From contig VSNT01000183.1 in NCBI GenBank assembly GCA_009774465.1, forward strand, positions 1 to 6,146: a DNA stretch of 6,146 nt, read 5' to 3'. The DNA comes from Lachnospiraceae bacterium. GTDB lineage: Bacteria > Bacillota_A > Clostridia > Lachnospirales > Lachnospiraceae. Each line of letters starts with the position of its first letter. Positions within the stretch are counted from its first letter, which is position 1. A program made the translations under genes and the position numbers. Shown here piece after piece: positions 1-5,206 of the stretch. Under the pieces are notes generated by a model that searched no databases, had not been told where the DNA came from, and worked only from the letters and a program-made list of their open reading frames with translations.

Positions 1-23
1 AAGTACAAAATGAAAAAAGTGAT

Positions 24-63
24 AAATAAAAAAGCACCAGAAACAATTAGTTTAAGGTACTTT
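24..63 (-). terminator. Intrinsic terminator of the tRNA-Glu transcript
   Basis: Read on the minus strand, AAAGUACC (63 to 56) pairs with GGUGCUUU (38 to 31), 8 bp with one U-G wobble. A second inner stem AAAC/GUUU (53-50 with 44-41) closes a UAAUU loop. The 3' arm runs straight into a U tract (33 to 28) followed by more U-rich sequence. This is the classic Rho-independent layout. It lies about 30 nt beyond the tRNA 3' end, so the primary transcript would be roughly 150 nt. The remaining bases 1-23 show nothing I can name. Confidence 0.7.
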
Positions 64-68
64 CTCGG

Positions 69-94
69 GTTGGGCTGTTCTAAAAACAGTCAAC
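69..94 (-). other. Hairpin in the tRNA 3' trailer
   Basis: On the minus strand GUUG (94-91) and CUGUU (89-85) pair with AACAG (79-75) and CAAC (72-69). The loop is UUUAG, and a small bulge (A against CC) separates the two stems. The 5' arm begins at the tRNA discriminator base itself. No U tract follows, so this is not the terminator. It could guide or hinder 3' end processing of the tRNA precursor, which is inference. Confidence 0.4.
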
Positions 95-165
95 AGCTCG
101 TAGGGGAATCGAACCCCTGTTTCCGCCGTGAGAGGGCGGCGTCTTAACCGCTTGACCAACGAGCC
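94..165 (-). tRNA. tRNA-Glu (anticodon CTC)
   Basis: The reverse complement folds as a complete 72-nt cloverleaf. The acceptor is GGCTCGT (165-159) with ACGAGCT (101-95), leaving a G discriminator at 94. The D arm follows. The anticodon stem is CCGCC/GGCGG around the loop CTCTCAC (134-128), with anticodon CTC at 132-130. The T arm is AGGGG-TTCGATT-CCCCT. Anticodon CTC reads GAG, hence glutamate, and the GTTGGTCAAGCGGTTAAGAC D-arm region matches bacterial tRNA-Glu as I know it. The 3' CCA is not encoded (TTG follows the discriminator), so a CCA-adding enzyme is needed. The 1-72 pair is G-U rather than G-C. The gene lies 59 nt downstream of the PHP-HAD gene in the same direction, but has its own promoter. 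Confidence 0.95.
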
Positions 166-178
166 ATGTCACTTGATT

Positions 179-207
179 ATTCTATTACAAGTTGACAAAT
201 ATTGCAA
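179..207 (-). promoter_or_regulatory. Sigma-A type promoter of tRNA-Glu
   Basis: On the minus strand there is a -35-like TTGCAA (207-202), a 17-bp spacer and a -10-like TAGAAT (184-179, 5 of 6 to consensus). Transcription would start near 172, about 7 nt before the tRNA 5' end, which is normal for a tRNA gene. It lies in the 59-nt gap after the PHP-HAD stop codon. That gap shows no terminator, so read-through from the upstream operon is also possible. Confidence 0.6.
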
Positions 208-224
208 GTAAAATTTAAAAATTT

Positions 225-1904
225 TTATATCAAATCTATCAACACGTGAGCCAGACCGTCATGATCGTTATCAAATTCGGTAATGGTTGTGGCGGCCATT
301 TTCACATCTTCACTGCCATTGCACATGGCAATTCCCATTCCGGCGGCTTCAATCATGGAAATATCATTTTGAGCATCTCCGGCGGCCACTGAAAAGTAAG
401 GCCTGATGCCCAGTTTTTCACATAAAAACTTAACAGTAGTACCTTTTCCCGAGGCAGAGGGAAATAATTCCAGATAATTCGGATTGGAGTAAATCATGGA
501 AATTCCTTCCTTTTCCGCCCAGGGGAGAAGAGAAAGACGAAAATCTTCAAGCCTGTTCAAATCTTTCAATTCAACAGCAAGGCATTTGCAGGGCTCTTCC
601 TTTAATACATCCATTACGTGATCACAATAAATAATAGGCGAGTTGCTTGCACGCTGATAGTAAATAAGCTCTTCATCCTGCCTGGGTGTGATGAGATGGG
701 TGTCTGAATAAGTCTGAATATGAATGCCTGCTTTGATGGCTTCGCTTATAATGTGGTCTGTCTGCGCCATTGTCAGGGTTATTTTGTGCAGAGTTTTTGC
801 GTTGTCATAGTCATAAATCTGTCCCCCATTGTAGCCTGCCAGATAAATACCGGGAAAATCAAGGTGCAGGGATTCCTTAACCTGTTTGATGCTGTTGATA
901 GCTCTTCCCGAGCAGAGCACCAGCTTATGGCCGGCCTGACACCATCTGTTTAAAACTTCCCAGGTGTAATCGCTGATGGAACGTGCACTGTTTAACAAAG
1001 TACCGTCCAGATCAGTAAATAAAATTTTAGTGCGTTTAAAATGTTCAGGATGGGAAGCCATCCATTTTCTCTTTTCCTTTATGTTATCAAGAATATCTTT
1101 TGGAATCACAAGATTTCCGTAGCCAACCGCCAGATCCTGCCCCGGTTTGGCGCTTCCATGAAAGTCCGAACCGCCGCTAATGCAAAGGTCGTACTTGGAA
1201 GCAAGAGCGCGCATTTCCCGTTCATCAGCAGAATTGTAGGTGCTGTAAACTGCTTCCAGTCCCTGCAGCCCCATGTCTTTTAAAATAGAGACAAGCTTGT
1301 CTAAACGCTGGCTGCTCATGTGATAAAGCACGGGATGGGCCAGTATGGGAAATCCACCGGCTTTTAAAATAATTTCCACTGCACGCATGGGCGTGATTTT
1401 TTTCCGGGGGACAAAGCAGGGACAGCGGTCGCCGATGTAGCGGTCAAAGGCTTCTTTTAAGCTTTTTGTATAGCCATGATTTAAAAGGTATCTGGCATAA
1501 TGTGACCGGGTGATAACGCAGCCCGGAAATTCCCGGATTAACTCTTCATAAGTGACGGGTATACCATGTTCTGTAAGACGCCGGCACATTTCTTTATTAC
1601 GAATGGTGCGTCCATTTACGAAGCTGGTAAGCCGGCGTTTAAAAAATTCACTGTTATAATCAATGTACAGTCCTACAATATGAATATCCCGGCCTTCATA
1701 CTCGGAAGAAAATTCAATTCCGGGAATCACTTCAATATTTTTTCCTTTTGCTGCTTCCAAGGCTTCTTCAATGCCGGCAGTAGTGTCGTGGTCAGTCAGC
1801 GCGAAAGCGGAAAGCCCCTTTTCCAGGGCATAATCCACTAACTGGGCGGGGGTATAGCTTCCGTCAGATTTTGTAGAATGTACATGCAGATCAACAATAT
1901 TCAT
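225..1904 (-). CDS. PHP phosphoesterase fused to Cof-type HAD-IIB phosphatase
   Basis: 559-aa cytosolic protein with two complete metal-dependent phosphatase domains. Residues 1 to about 280 are a PHP domain of the YciV/TrpH (RNase AM; nucleoside 3',5'-bisphosphatase) type. It shows DLHVHS (5-10), TDHD (37-40), PGIE (61-64), H75, RSHYAR (133-138), LAHP (188-191) and GSDFHG (245-250), the expected metal ligands. After a short charged linker, residues 293-559 are a Cof-type HAD-IIB domain: FTDLDGTLL (296-304, nucleophile D298, acid/base D300), SGR (332-334), SGKGTT with K487, and GDAQND (509-514). Relatives of the first domain remove the 3' phosphate of pAp-like nucleotides and trim RNA 5' ends. 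HAD-IIB enzymes dephosphorylate sugar phosphates, FMN or PLP. The true substrates are not readable here. Start: ATG at 1904 opens directly on the PHP motif, with GGAG (1914-1911) 6 nt upstream. The frame stays open upstream to 2015, but that stretch (MIKSLLMMNI...) has no PHP similarity and overlaps the ABC-F gene. The gene follows that gene by 13 nt, so the two are very probably cotranscribed. Confidence 0.92.
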   Translation of the reverse strand: MNIVDLHVHSTKSDGSYTPAQLVDYALEKGLSAFALTDHDTTAGIEEALEAAKGKNIEVIPGIEFSSEYEGRDIHIVGLYIDYNSEFFKRRLTSFVNGRTIRNKEMCRRLTEHGIPVTYEELIREFPGCVITRSHYARYLLNHGYTKSLKEAFDRYIGDRCPCFVPRKKITPMRAVEIILKAGGFPILAHPVLYHMSSQRLDKLVSILKDMGLQGLEAVYSTYNSADEREMRALASKYDLCISGGSDFHGSAKPGQDLAVGYGNLVIPKDILDNIKEKRKWMASHPEHFKRTKILFTDLDGTLLNSARSISDYTWEVLNRWCQAGHKLVLCSGRAINSIKQVKESLHLDFPGIYLAGYNGGQIYDYDNAKTLHKITLTMAQTDHIISEAIKAGIHIQTYSDTHLITPRQDEELIYYQRASNSPIIYCDHVMDVLKEEPCKCLAVELKDLNRLEDFRLSLLPWAEKEGISMIYSNPNYLELFPSASGKGTTVKFLCEKLGIRPYFSVAAGDAQNDISMIEAAGMGIAMCNGSEDVKMAATTITEFDNDHDGLAHVLIDLI

Positions 1905-1910
1905 AGTAAG

Positions 1911-1914
1911 CTCC
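1911..1914 (-). promoter_or_regulatory. Ribosome binding site deciding the PHP-HAD start
   Basis: GGAG on the minus strand, 6 nt before ATG 1904. It lies in the 13-nt gap after the ABC-F stop codon and supports the short start over the in-frame ATG at 2015. Confidence 0.75.
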
Positions 1915-1917
1915 AGA

Positions 1918-3555
1918 TTAATTATCGTCTTCCTCAGCCTGTTTTGTATAAACAGTACGTTTTCTTGCCATTTCATCACTTTCCAGATATTCATCATAAG
2001 AAGTGATTTTATCAATCAGGCTGCCATCCGGCAGAATTTCCATAATGCGGTTTGCCGTTGTCTGGACAAACTGATGGTCATGGCAGGCGAAAAGTGCAAC
2101 GCCGGGGAATTTAATCAGTCCATTGTTAAGTGCAGTGATGGCCTCCATATCCAGATGGTTGGTAGGTTCATCCAAAATCAGGCAGTTGGCGCCGCTGATC
2201 ATCATTTTAGACAACAGACAGCGTACCTTTTCTCCACCGGATAAAACTTTCACTTTTTTAACACCGTCTTCACCAGCAAACAGCATACGTCCCAGAAAGC
2301 CGCGTACATAAGTAACATCCTTAATTGCGGAGTATCCGGTGAGCCAGTCAACGATGGTATAGTCATTGTCAAATTCTTCGGTGCTGTCTTTGGGAAAGTA
2401 AGCCTGAGATGTGGTAACACCCCATTTAAAACTGCCTTCGTCCGGTTCCATTTCGCCCATAAGGATTTGGAAAAGAGTGGTTTTTGCCAGCTCATTTCCT
2501 CCTACAAAGGCAATTTTATCGTCGTGTCCTACAATAAAGGAAATATTGTTCAGCACTTTTTCTCCGTTAACTGTTTTGGAAATACCCTCCACCATCAAAA
2601 CTTCATTGCCAATTTCACGTTCCGGACGGAAGTCAATATAAGGATATTTTCTGCTGGAAGGTTTAATTTCATCCAGTTCAATTTTTTCCAGAGCACGTTT
2701 TCTGCTGGTAGCCTGTTTGGACTTGGAAGCATTGGCGGAAAAACGGGAAATAAATTCCTGCAGTTCCTTGATTTTTTCTTCTTTTTTCTTGTTGGCTTCC
2801 TTCATCTGTTTAATTAAAAGCTGGCTGGATTCATACCAGAAATCATAATTACCGGCATAAAGCTGAATCTTTCCATAATCAATATCAGCGGTATGGGTAC
2901 AGACTTTATTTAAGAAATAACGGTCATGGGATACCACAATTACGGTATTTTCAAAGTTAATCAGGAACTCTTCCAGCCATGCAATGGCATCTAAATCCAA
3001 ATGGTTGGTAGGCTCATCCAAAAGGAGGATATCAGGATTTCCAAAAAGGGCTTTGGCGAGAAGCACCTTTACCTTTTCATTGCCGTTTAAATCCTTCATA
3101 ACAGCATAGTGAATGGAGGTGTCAATTCCCAATCCGTTTAACAGGGTGGCGGCGTTTGACTCGGCTTCCCAGCCATCCATTTCAGCAAATTCGCCTTCTA
3201 ATTCACTGGCACGAATGCCATCTTCATCTGTAAAATCCTCTTTGGCATAAATGGCGTCTTTTTCTTTCATGATCTGGTAGAGACGCTCATTTCCCATAAT
3301 AACCACATCCATAACAGGGAAAGTATCGTATTTAAAGTGATCCTGTTCCAGTACGGAGAGTCTTTGACCGGGAGTGATGGCAATGTCTCCCTTAGTGGTT
3401 TCAAGCTGACCGGAAAGGATTTTTAAAAAGGTGGATTTTCCTGCACCGTTTGCACCGATAAGACCATAACAGTTTCCTTCGGTAAATTTAATATTAACGT
3501 CTTCAAATAAGGCTTTTTTTCCTACTCTATAGGTTACATTGTTTGCACTGATCAT
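1918..3555 (-). CDS. ABC-F family ATPase, YkpA/YbiT type
   Basis: 545-aa soluble protein with two ATP-binding cassettes and no membrane segments, as in ABC-F factors that bind the ribosomal E site and adjust translation. Cassette 1: Walker A GANGAGKS (34-41), signature LNGNE (156-160), Walker B ILLLDEP (176-182), switch SHD (209-211). A lysine-rich linker follows (about 240-300, with RFSANASKSKQATSRKRA at 271-288), the element that reaches toward the P-site tRNA. Cassette 2: GGNELAKTT (352-360) in place of a canonical Walker A, a normal LSGGE (438-442), LILDEP (459-464), and CHD (491-493) instead of SHD. The linker wording and the unusual first signature match the YkpA/YbiT branch as I recall it, which is a housekeeping type rather than an antibiotic-resistance type. 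Start: ATG 3555 has GAGGAG 8 nt upstream. The in-frame TTG at 3573 would place that site inside the gene. First gene of the leftward operon with the PHP-HAD gene. Confidence 0.93.
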   Translation of the reverse strand: MISANNVTYRVGKKALFEDVNIKFTEGNCYGLIGANGAGKSTFLKILSGQLETTKGDIAITPGQRLSVLEQDHFKYDTFPVMDVVIMGNERLYQIMKEKDAIYAKEDFTDEDGIRASELEGEFAEMDGWEAESNAATLLNGLGIDTSIHYAVMKDLNGNEKVKVLLAKALFGNPDILLLDEPTNHLDLDAIAWLEEFLINFENTVIVVSHDRYFLNKVCTHTADIDYGKIQLYAGNYDFWYESSQLLIKQMKEANKKKEEKIKELQEFISRFSANASKSKQATSRKRALEKIELDEIKPSSRKYPYIDFRPEREIGNEVLMVEGISKTVNGEKVLNNISFIVGHDDKIAFVGGNELAKTTLFQILMGEMEPDEGSFKWGVTTSQAYFPKDSTEEFDNDYTIVDWLTGYSAIKDVTYVRGFLGRMLFAGEDGVKKVKVLSGGEKVRCLLSKMMISGANCLILDEPTNHLDMEAITALNNGLIKFPGVALFACHDHQFVQTTANRIMEILPDGSLIDKITSYDEYLESDEMARKRTVYTKQAEEDDN

Positions 3556-3563
3556 TTTGTAAA

Positions 3564-3569
3564 CTCCTC
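3564..3569 (-). promoter_or_regulatory. Ribosome binding site of the ABC-F gene
   Basis: GAGGAG on the minus strand, 8 nt before ATG 3555. This near-ideal site fixes the start and rules out the TTG codon at 3573. Confidence 0.85.
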
Positions 3570-3622
3570 TCAATTAATCATGGACATAATAATAAAAGGT
3601 ACCTCTGTTACCTCACATTAAC

Positions 3623-3641
3623 CTATTTTACAGTAAAATAG
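3623..3641. promoter_or_regulatory. Perfect 19-bp palindrome, candidate operator
   Basis: CTATTTTACAGTAAAATAG is two 9-bp arms (3623-3631, 3633-3641) around a single central A, with no mismatch. It covers the proposed -10 box (3625-3630) of the leftward ABC-F promoter. It lies about 40 bp upstream of the proposed -10 of the rightward MFS gene. No T tract follows on either strand, so it is not a terminator. The position suggests a repressor site that would block the ABC-F promoter. I cannot assign the regulator family: it does not match the LexA, Rex, NrdR or HrcA sites I know. Confidence 0.5.
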
Positions 3642-3652
3642 TGAATTTGCAA
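3625..3652 (-). promoter_or_regulatory. Promoter of the ABC-F/PHP-HAD operon
   Basis: On the minus strand there is a -35-like TTGCAA (3652-3647), a 16-bp spacer and -10 TAAAAT (3630-3625, 5 of 6 to consensus). Predicted start is near 3618, giving a leader of about 63 nt. The -35 hexamer is identical to that of the tRNA-Glu promoter in this window. The leader holds a short direct repeat (TACCTC at 3600-3605 and 3609-3614, plus-strand reading). Confidence 0.5.
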
Positions 3653-3681
3653 GGAATTTATGGAAAAATTCTGTCATTCTG

Positions 3682-3690
3682 TGATATGAT
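3682..3690 (+). promoter_or_regulatory. Extended -10 promoter of the MFS gene
   Basis: TGATATGAT is a TGn extension followed by TATGAT (5 of 6 to the -10 consensus). No good -35 hexamer sits 16-18 bp upstream, which fits an extended -10 promoter. The start would be near 3697, leaving a leader of about 59 nt. Moderate support only. Confidence 0.4.
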
Positions 3691-3755
3691 GATATAGAAG
3701 TCGGGATTAGGTTTATTAATTTGGAAAAGAAAGAGAAAGGAGTACATTTATATAA

Positions 3756-5063
3756 ATGAAACTCAATTACAGGAGAACTTTTTTAATTGGACTGGCCTTT
3801 TTGTCAATCAGTGCCTTTTGGCAGATGTATGATAATATTATACCGCTGATTTTACAGGGCACATTTGGACTGGGGGAAACGATCACGGGTGTGATTATGG
3901 CGGCGGATAATGTGCTGGCCCTGTTTCTGCTTCCCCTTTTTGGAAGCCTGTCGGATAAGGTAGATACAAGAATGGGAAAAAGAATGCCCTTCATTACCAC
4001 CGGCACGATTTTGGCAGTGGTATTTCTGATGCTTCTTTCTGTGGCAGACAGGACGGTTAACCTGCCGCTATTTGTGGGAGCTTTGTTTATTCTTCTTATC
4101 TCTATGGGATTGTACCGCTCGCCGGCGGTAGCCCTTATGCCTGATTTGACGCCCAATAAGCTGAGAAGTAAGGGGAATGCCATTATTAACCTGATGGGAG
4201 CGGTAGGCGGTGTTTACACACTGATTATGATAAAGCTTCTGGTTGGAAAAGGGGAGCATCCTGATTATATGCCTTTGTTTATCAGTGTTGCGGCTTTAAT
4301 GGTGATTGCAGTAGGCGTTTTGGCAATTACCATCAATGAAAAGAAAGTAAAGGGCAGGGTAGAGGCTGAAATCAGAGCATATGAAGAAAAAGCAGGCGTT
4401 ATCGTAGAAACGGAAGATATTGCAGAAGAAATGCAGGAAAAAGCTGCCATGCCCAAAGAGGTTAAGCGAAGCATGATGTTTCTGCTGGCATCTATTTTTC
4501 TGTGGTTTACCGCATACAATGCAGTTACCACTGCTTTTTCAAGATATACAAAAGTAGTATGGCATCTGGAGGGCGGAGGCTTTGCAGATTGCCTTATGGT
4601 TGCAACGGTGGCGGCAATTATCAGCTACATTCCCATTGGAAATATTTCCAGTAAAATAGGAAGAAAAAAGACTATCTTAGGCGGAATTATTTTGATGAGC
4701 CTGTGCTATGCAGCAGCAGTTTTTGCCACTGCATATCATCCTGTGATCAATGTTGCCTTTGCGGTAATCGGCATTGGCTGGGCGGCAATCAACGTAAACT
4801 CCTATCCTATGATCGTGGAAATGAGTAAAGGATGCGACATTGGAAAATTTACGGGAACCTACTATACTTTTTCCATGACAGCACAGATATTTACACCGAT
4901 TTTATCAGGTTTTCTTTTGGAGAATGTTTCTTATAAAACATTATTTCCCTATGCCCTTGTTTTTTCAGTTTTGGCATTTATAACAATGCTGCAGGTACAT
5001 CATGGAGATGCAAGGCCTGATAAAAAGAAGAGTGTGCTTGAGAACTTTGACGTGGATGATTAG
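3756..5063 (+). CDS. MFS transporter, SLC45/GPH-like
   Basis: 435-aa integral membrane protein with about 12 predicted helices in two bundles of six, as in the major facilitator superfamily. My estimates are 8-28, 44-64, 80-96, 104-119, 142-162, 172-193, then 239-260, 278-297, 307-325, 329-347, 370-388, 394-413. The TM2-3 loop carries the MFS motif A variant GSLSDKVDTRMGKR (63-76). RSPAVALMPDLTP (121-133) follows TM4, and GNISSKIGRKK (295-305) repeats motif A in the second half. This wording resembles SLC45 sugar transporters and GPH symporters. A charged, Glu-rich cytoplasmic loop (194-238) joins the halves. The substrate is unknown; sugars or glycosides are the family expectation, and the downstream glycerophosphodiesterase raises a glycerophosphodiester as an alternative. 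Start: ATG 3756 follows an in-frame TAA directly, so no upstream start exists. The AAAGGAG site (3736-3742) is 13 nt away, longer than usual. Confidence 0.88.
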   Translation: MKLNYRRTFLIGLAFLSISAFWQMYDNIIPLILQGTFGLGETITGVIMAADNVLALFLLPLFGSLSDKVDTRMGKRMPFITTGTILAVVFLMLLSVADRTVNLPLFVGALFILLISMGLYRSPAVALMPDLTPNKLRSKGNAIINLMGAVGGVYTLIMIKLLVGKGEHPDYMPLFISVAALMVIAVGVLAITINEKKVKGRVEAEIRAYEEKAGVIVETEDIAEEMQEKAAMPKEVKRSMMFLLASIFLWFTAYNAVTTAFSRYTKVVWHLEGGGFADCLMVATVAAIISYIPIGNISSKIGRKKTILGGIILMSLCYAAAVFATAYHPVINVAFAVIGIGWAAINVNSYPMIVEMSKGCDIGKFTGTYYTFSMTAQIFTPILSGFLLENVSYKTLFPYALVFSVLAFITMLQVHHGDARPDKKKSVLENFDVDD

Positions 5064-5081
5064 ATTGAAAATACTTAAATG

Positions 5082-5109
5082 TGAGCAGATTTCCGCACAG
5101 GAAGGCTCA
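5082..5109 (+). other. Imperfect intergenic hairpin 1
   Basis: TGAGC (5082-5086) pairs with GCTCA (5105-5109) and TTCC (5091-5094) with GGAA (5100-5103). The loop is GCACA and an internal loop is AGAT against G. It begins 18 nt after the MFS stop codon, with no T tract. It is the first of three stem-loops before the GDPD gene and shares its TGAGCAG start and CGCA..GGAA core with hairpin 3. Confidence 0.4.
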
Positions 5110-5129
5110 GGCAGGAGAGGCGCAGGGAT

Positions 5130-5154
5130 AGTGTGAAAAATAAATTTTCACACT
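5130..5154 (+). terminator. Hairpin 2, possible weak terminator after MFS gene
   Basis: AGTGTGAAAA (5130-5139) and TTTTCACACT (5145-5154) form a perfect 10-bp stem with loop ATAAA. Only TTGTATTTG follows, so the U tract is poor and the stem is AT-rich. It could be a leaky terminator, an mRNA 3' stabiliser, or, as double-stranded DNA, a protein site. It separates the MFS and GDPD genes but would probably not fully uncouple them. Confidence 0.4.
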
Positions 5155-5168
5155 TTGTATTTGAGCAG

Positions 5169-5191
5169 TATCGCAGGAAATGCCTGCGATA
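5169..5191 (+). other. Hairpin 3 just upstream of the GDPD start
   Basis: TATCGCAGG (5169-5177) and CCTGCGATA (5183-5191) form a perfect 9-bp, fairly GC-rich stem with loop AAATG. The loop supplies the in-frame ATG at 5180. The stem ends 5 nt before the GGGG ribosome-site candidate (5197-5200) of the GDPD gene. It could influence translation initiation or mRNA stability, which is inference. Confidence 0.5.
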
Positions 5192-5196
5192 TGCAT

Positions 5197-5200
5197 GGGG
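5197..5200 (+). promoter_or_regulatory. Weak ribosome binding site of the GDPD gene
   Basis: GGGG, 6 nt before ATG 5207, can pair with the CCUC of 16S rRNA using one G-U. It is weaker than the other sites in this window but better placed than anything before ATG 5180, where AGGA is only one base from the start codon and is buried in a stem. Confidence 0.5.
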
Positions 5201-5206
5201 ATTAAA

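Noticed and set aside
3..12. 10-mer GTACAAAATG repeated at 6113-6122, considered as ends of an element
   Set aside because: A 10-bp match in AT-rich DNA over 6 kb is weak. The flanks do not match and the genes between are core-type, with no recombinase or transposase.
94..165. tRNA gene as an integration site
   Set aside because: No integrase gene and no duplicated tRNA 3' end is visible in the window.
720..1841. Three plus-strand open frames opposite the PHP-HAD gene
   Set aside because: They are antisense to a gene with complete catalytic motifs and have no domain similarity I recognise.
1905..2015. In-frame upstream start adding 37 residues to the PHP-HAD protein
   Set aside because: The extension lies inside the ABC-F gene and has no PHP similarity. 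ATG 1904 has a good GGAG at proper spacing and begins exactly at the PHP motif.
2411..2817. Two plus-strand open frames opposite the ABC-F gene
   Set aside because: They are antisense shadows of a well-conserved gene, rich in Phe/Ser from the complement of Lys/Glu codons, with no recognisable motif.
3556..3573. TTG start adding six residues to the ABC-F protein
   Set aside because: It would put the strong GAGGAG site inside the coding region. The family normally starts a few residues before the first strand, as ATG 3555 does.
3623..3641. Palindrome read as a bidirectional terminator
   Set aside because: No gene ends here, the stem is AT-rich and no T tract follows on either strand. The site lies between divergent promoters.
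3767..4531. Minus-strand open frames opposite the MFS gene
   Set aside because: They are shadows of a clear 12-helix transporter and carry no motif of their own.
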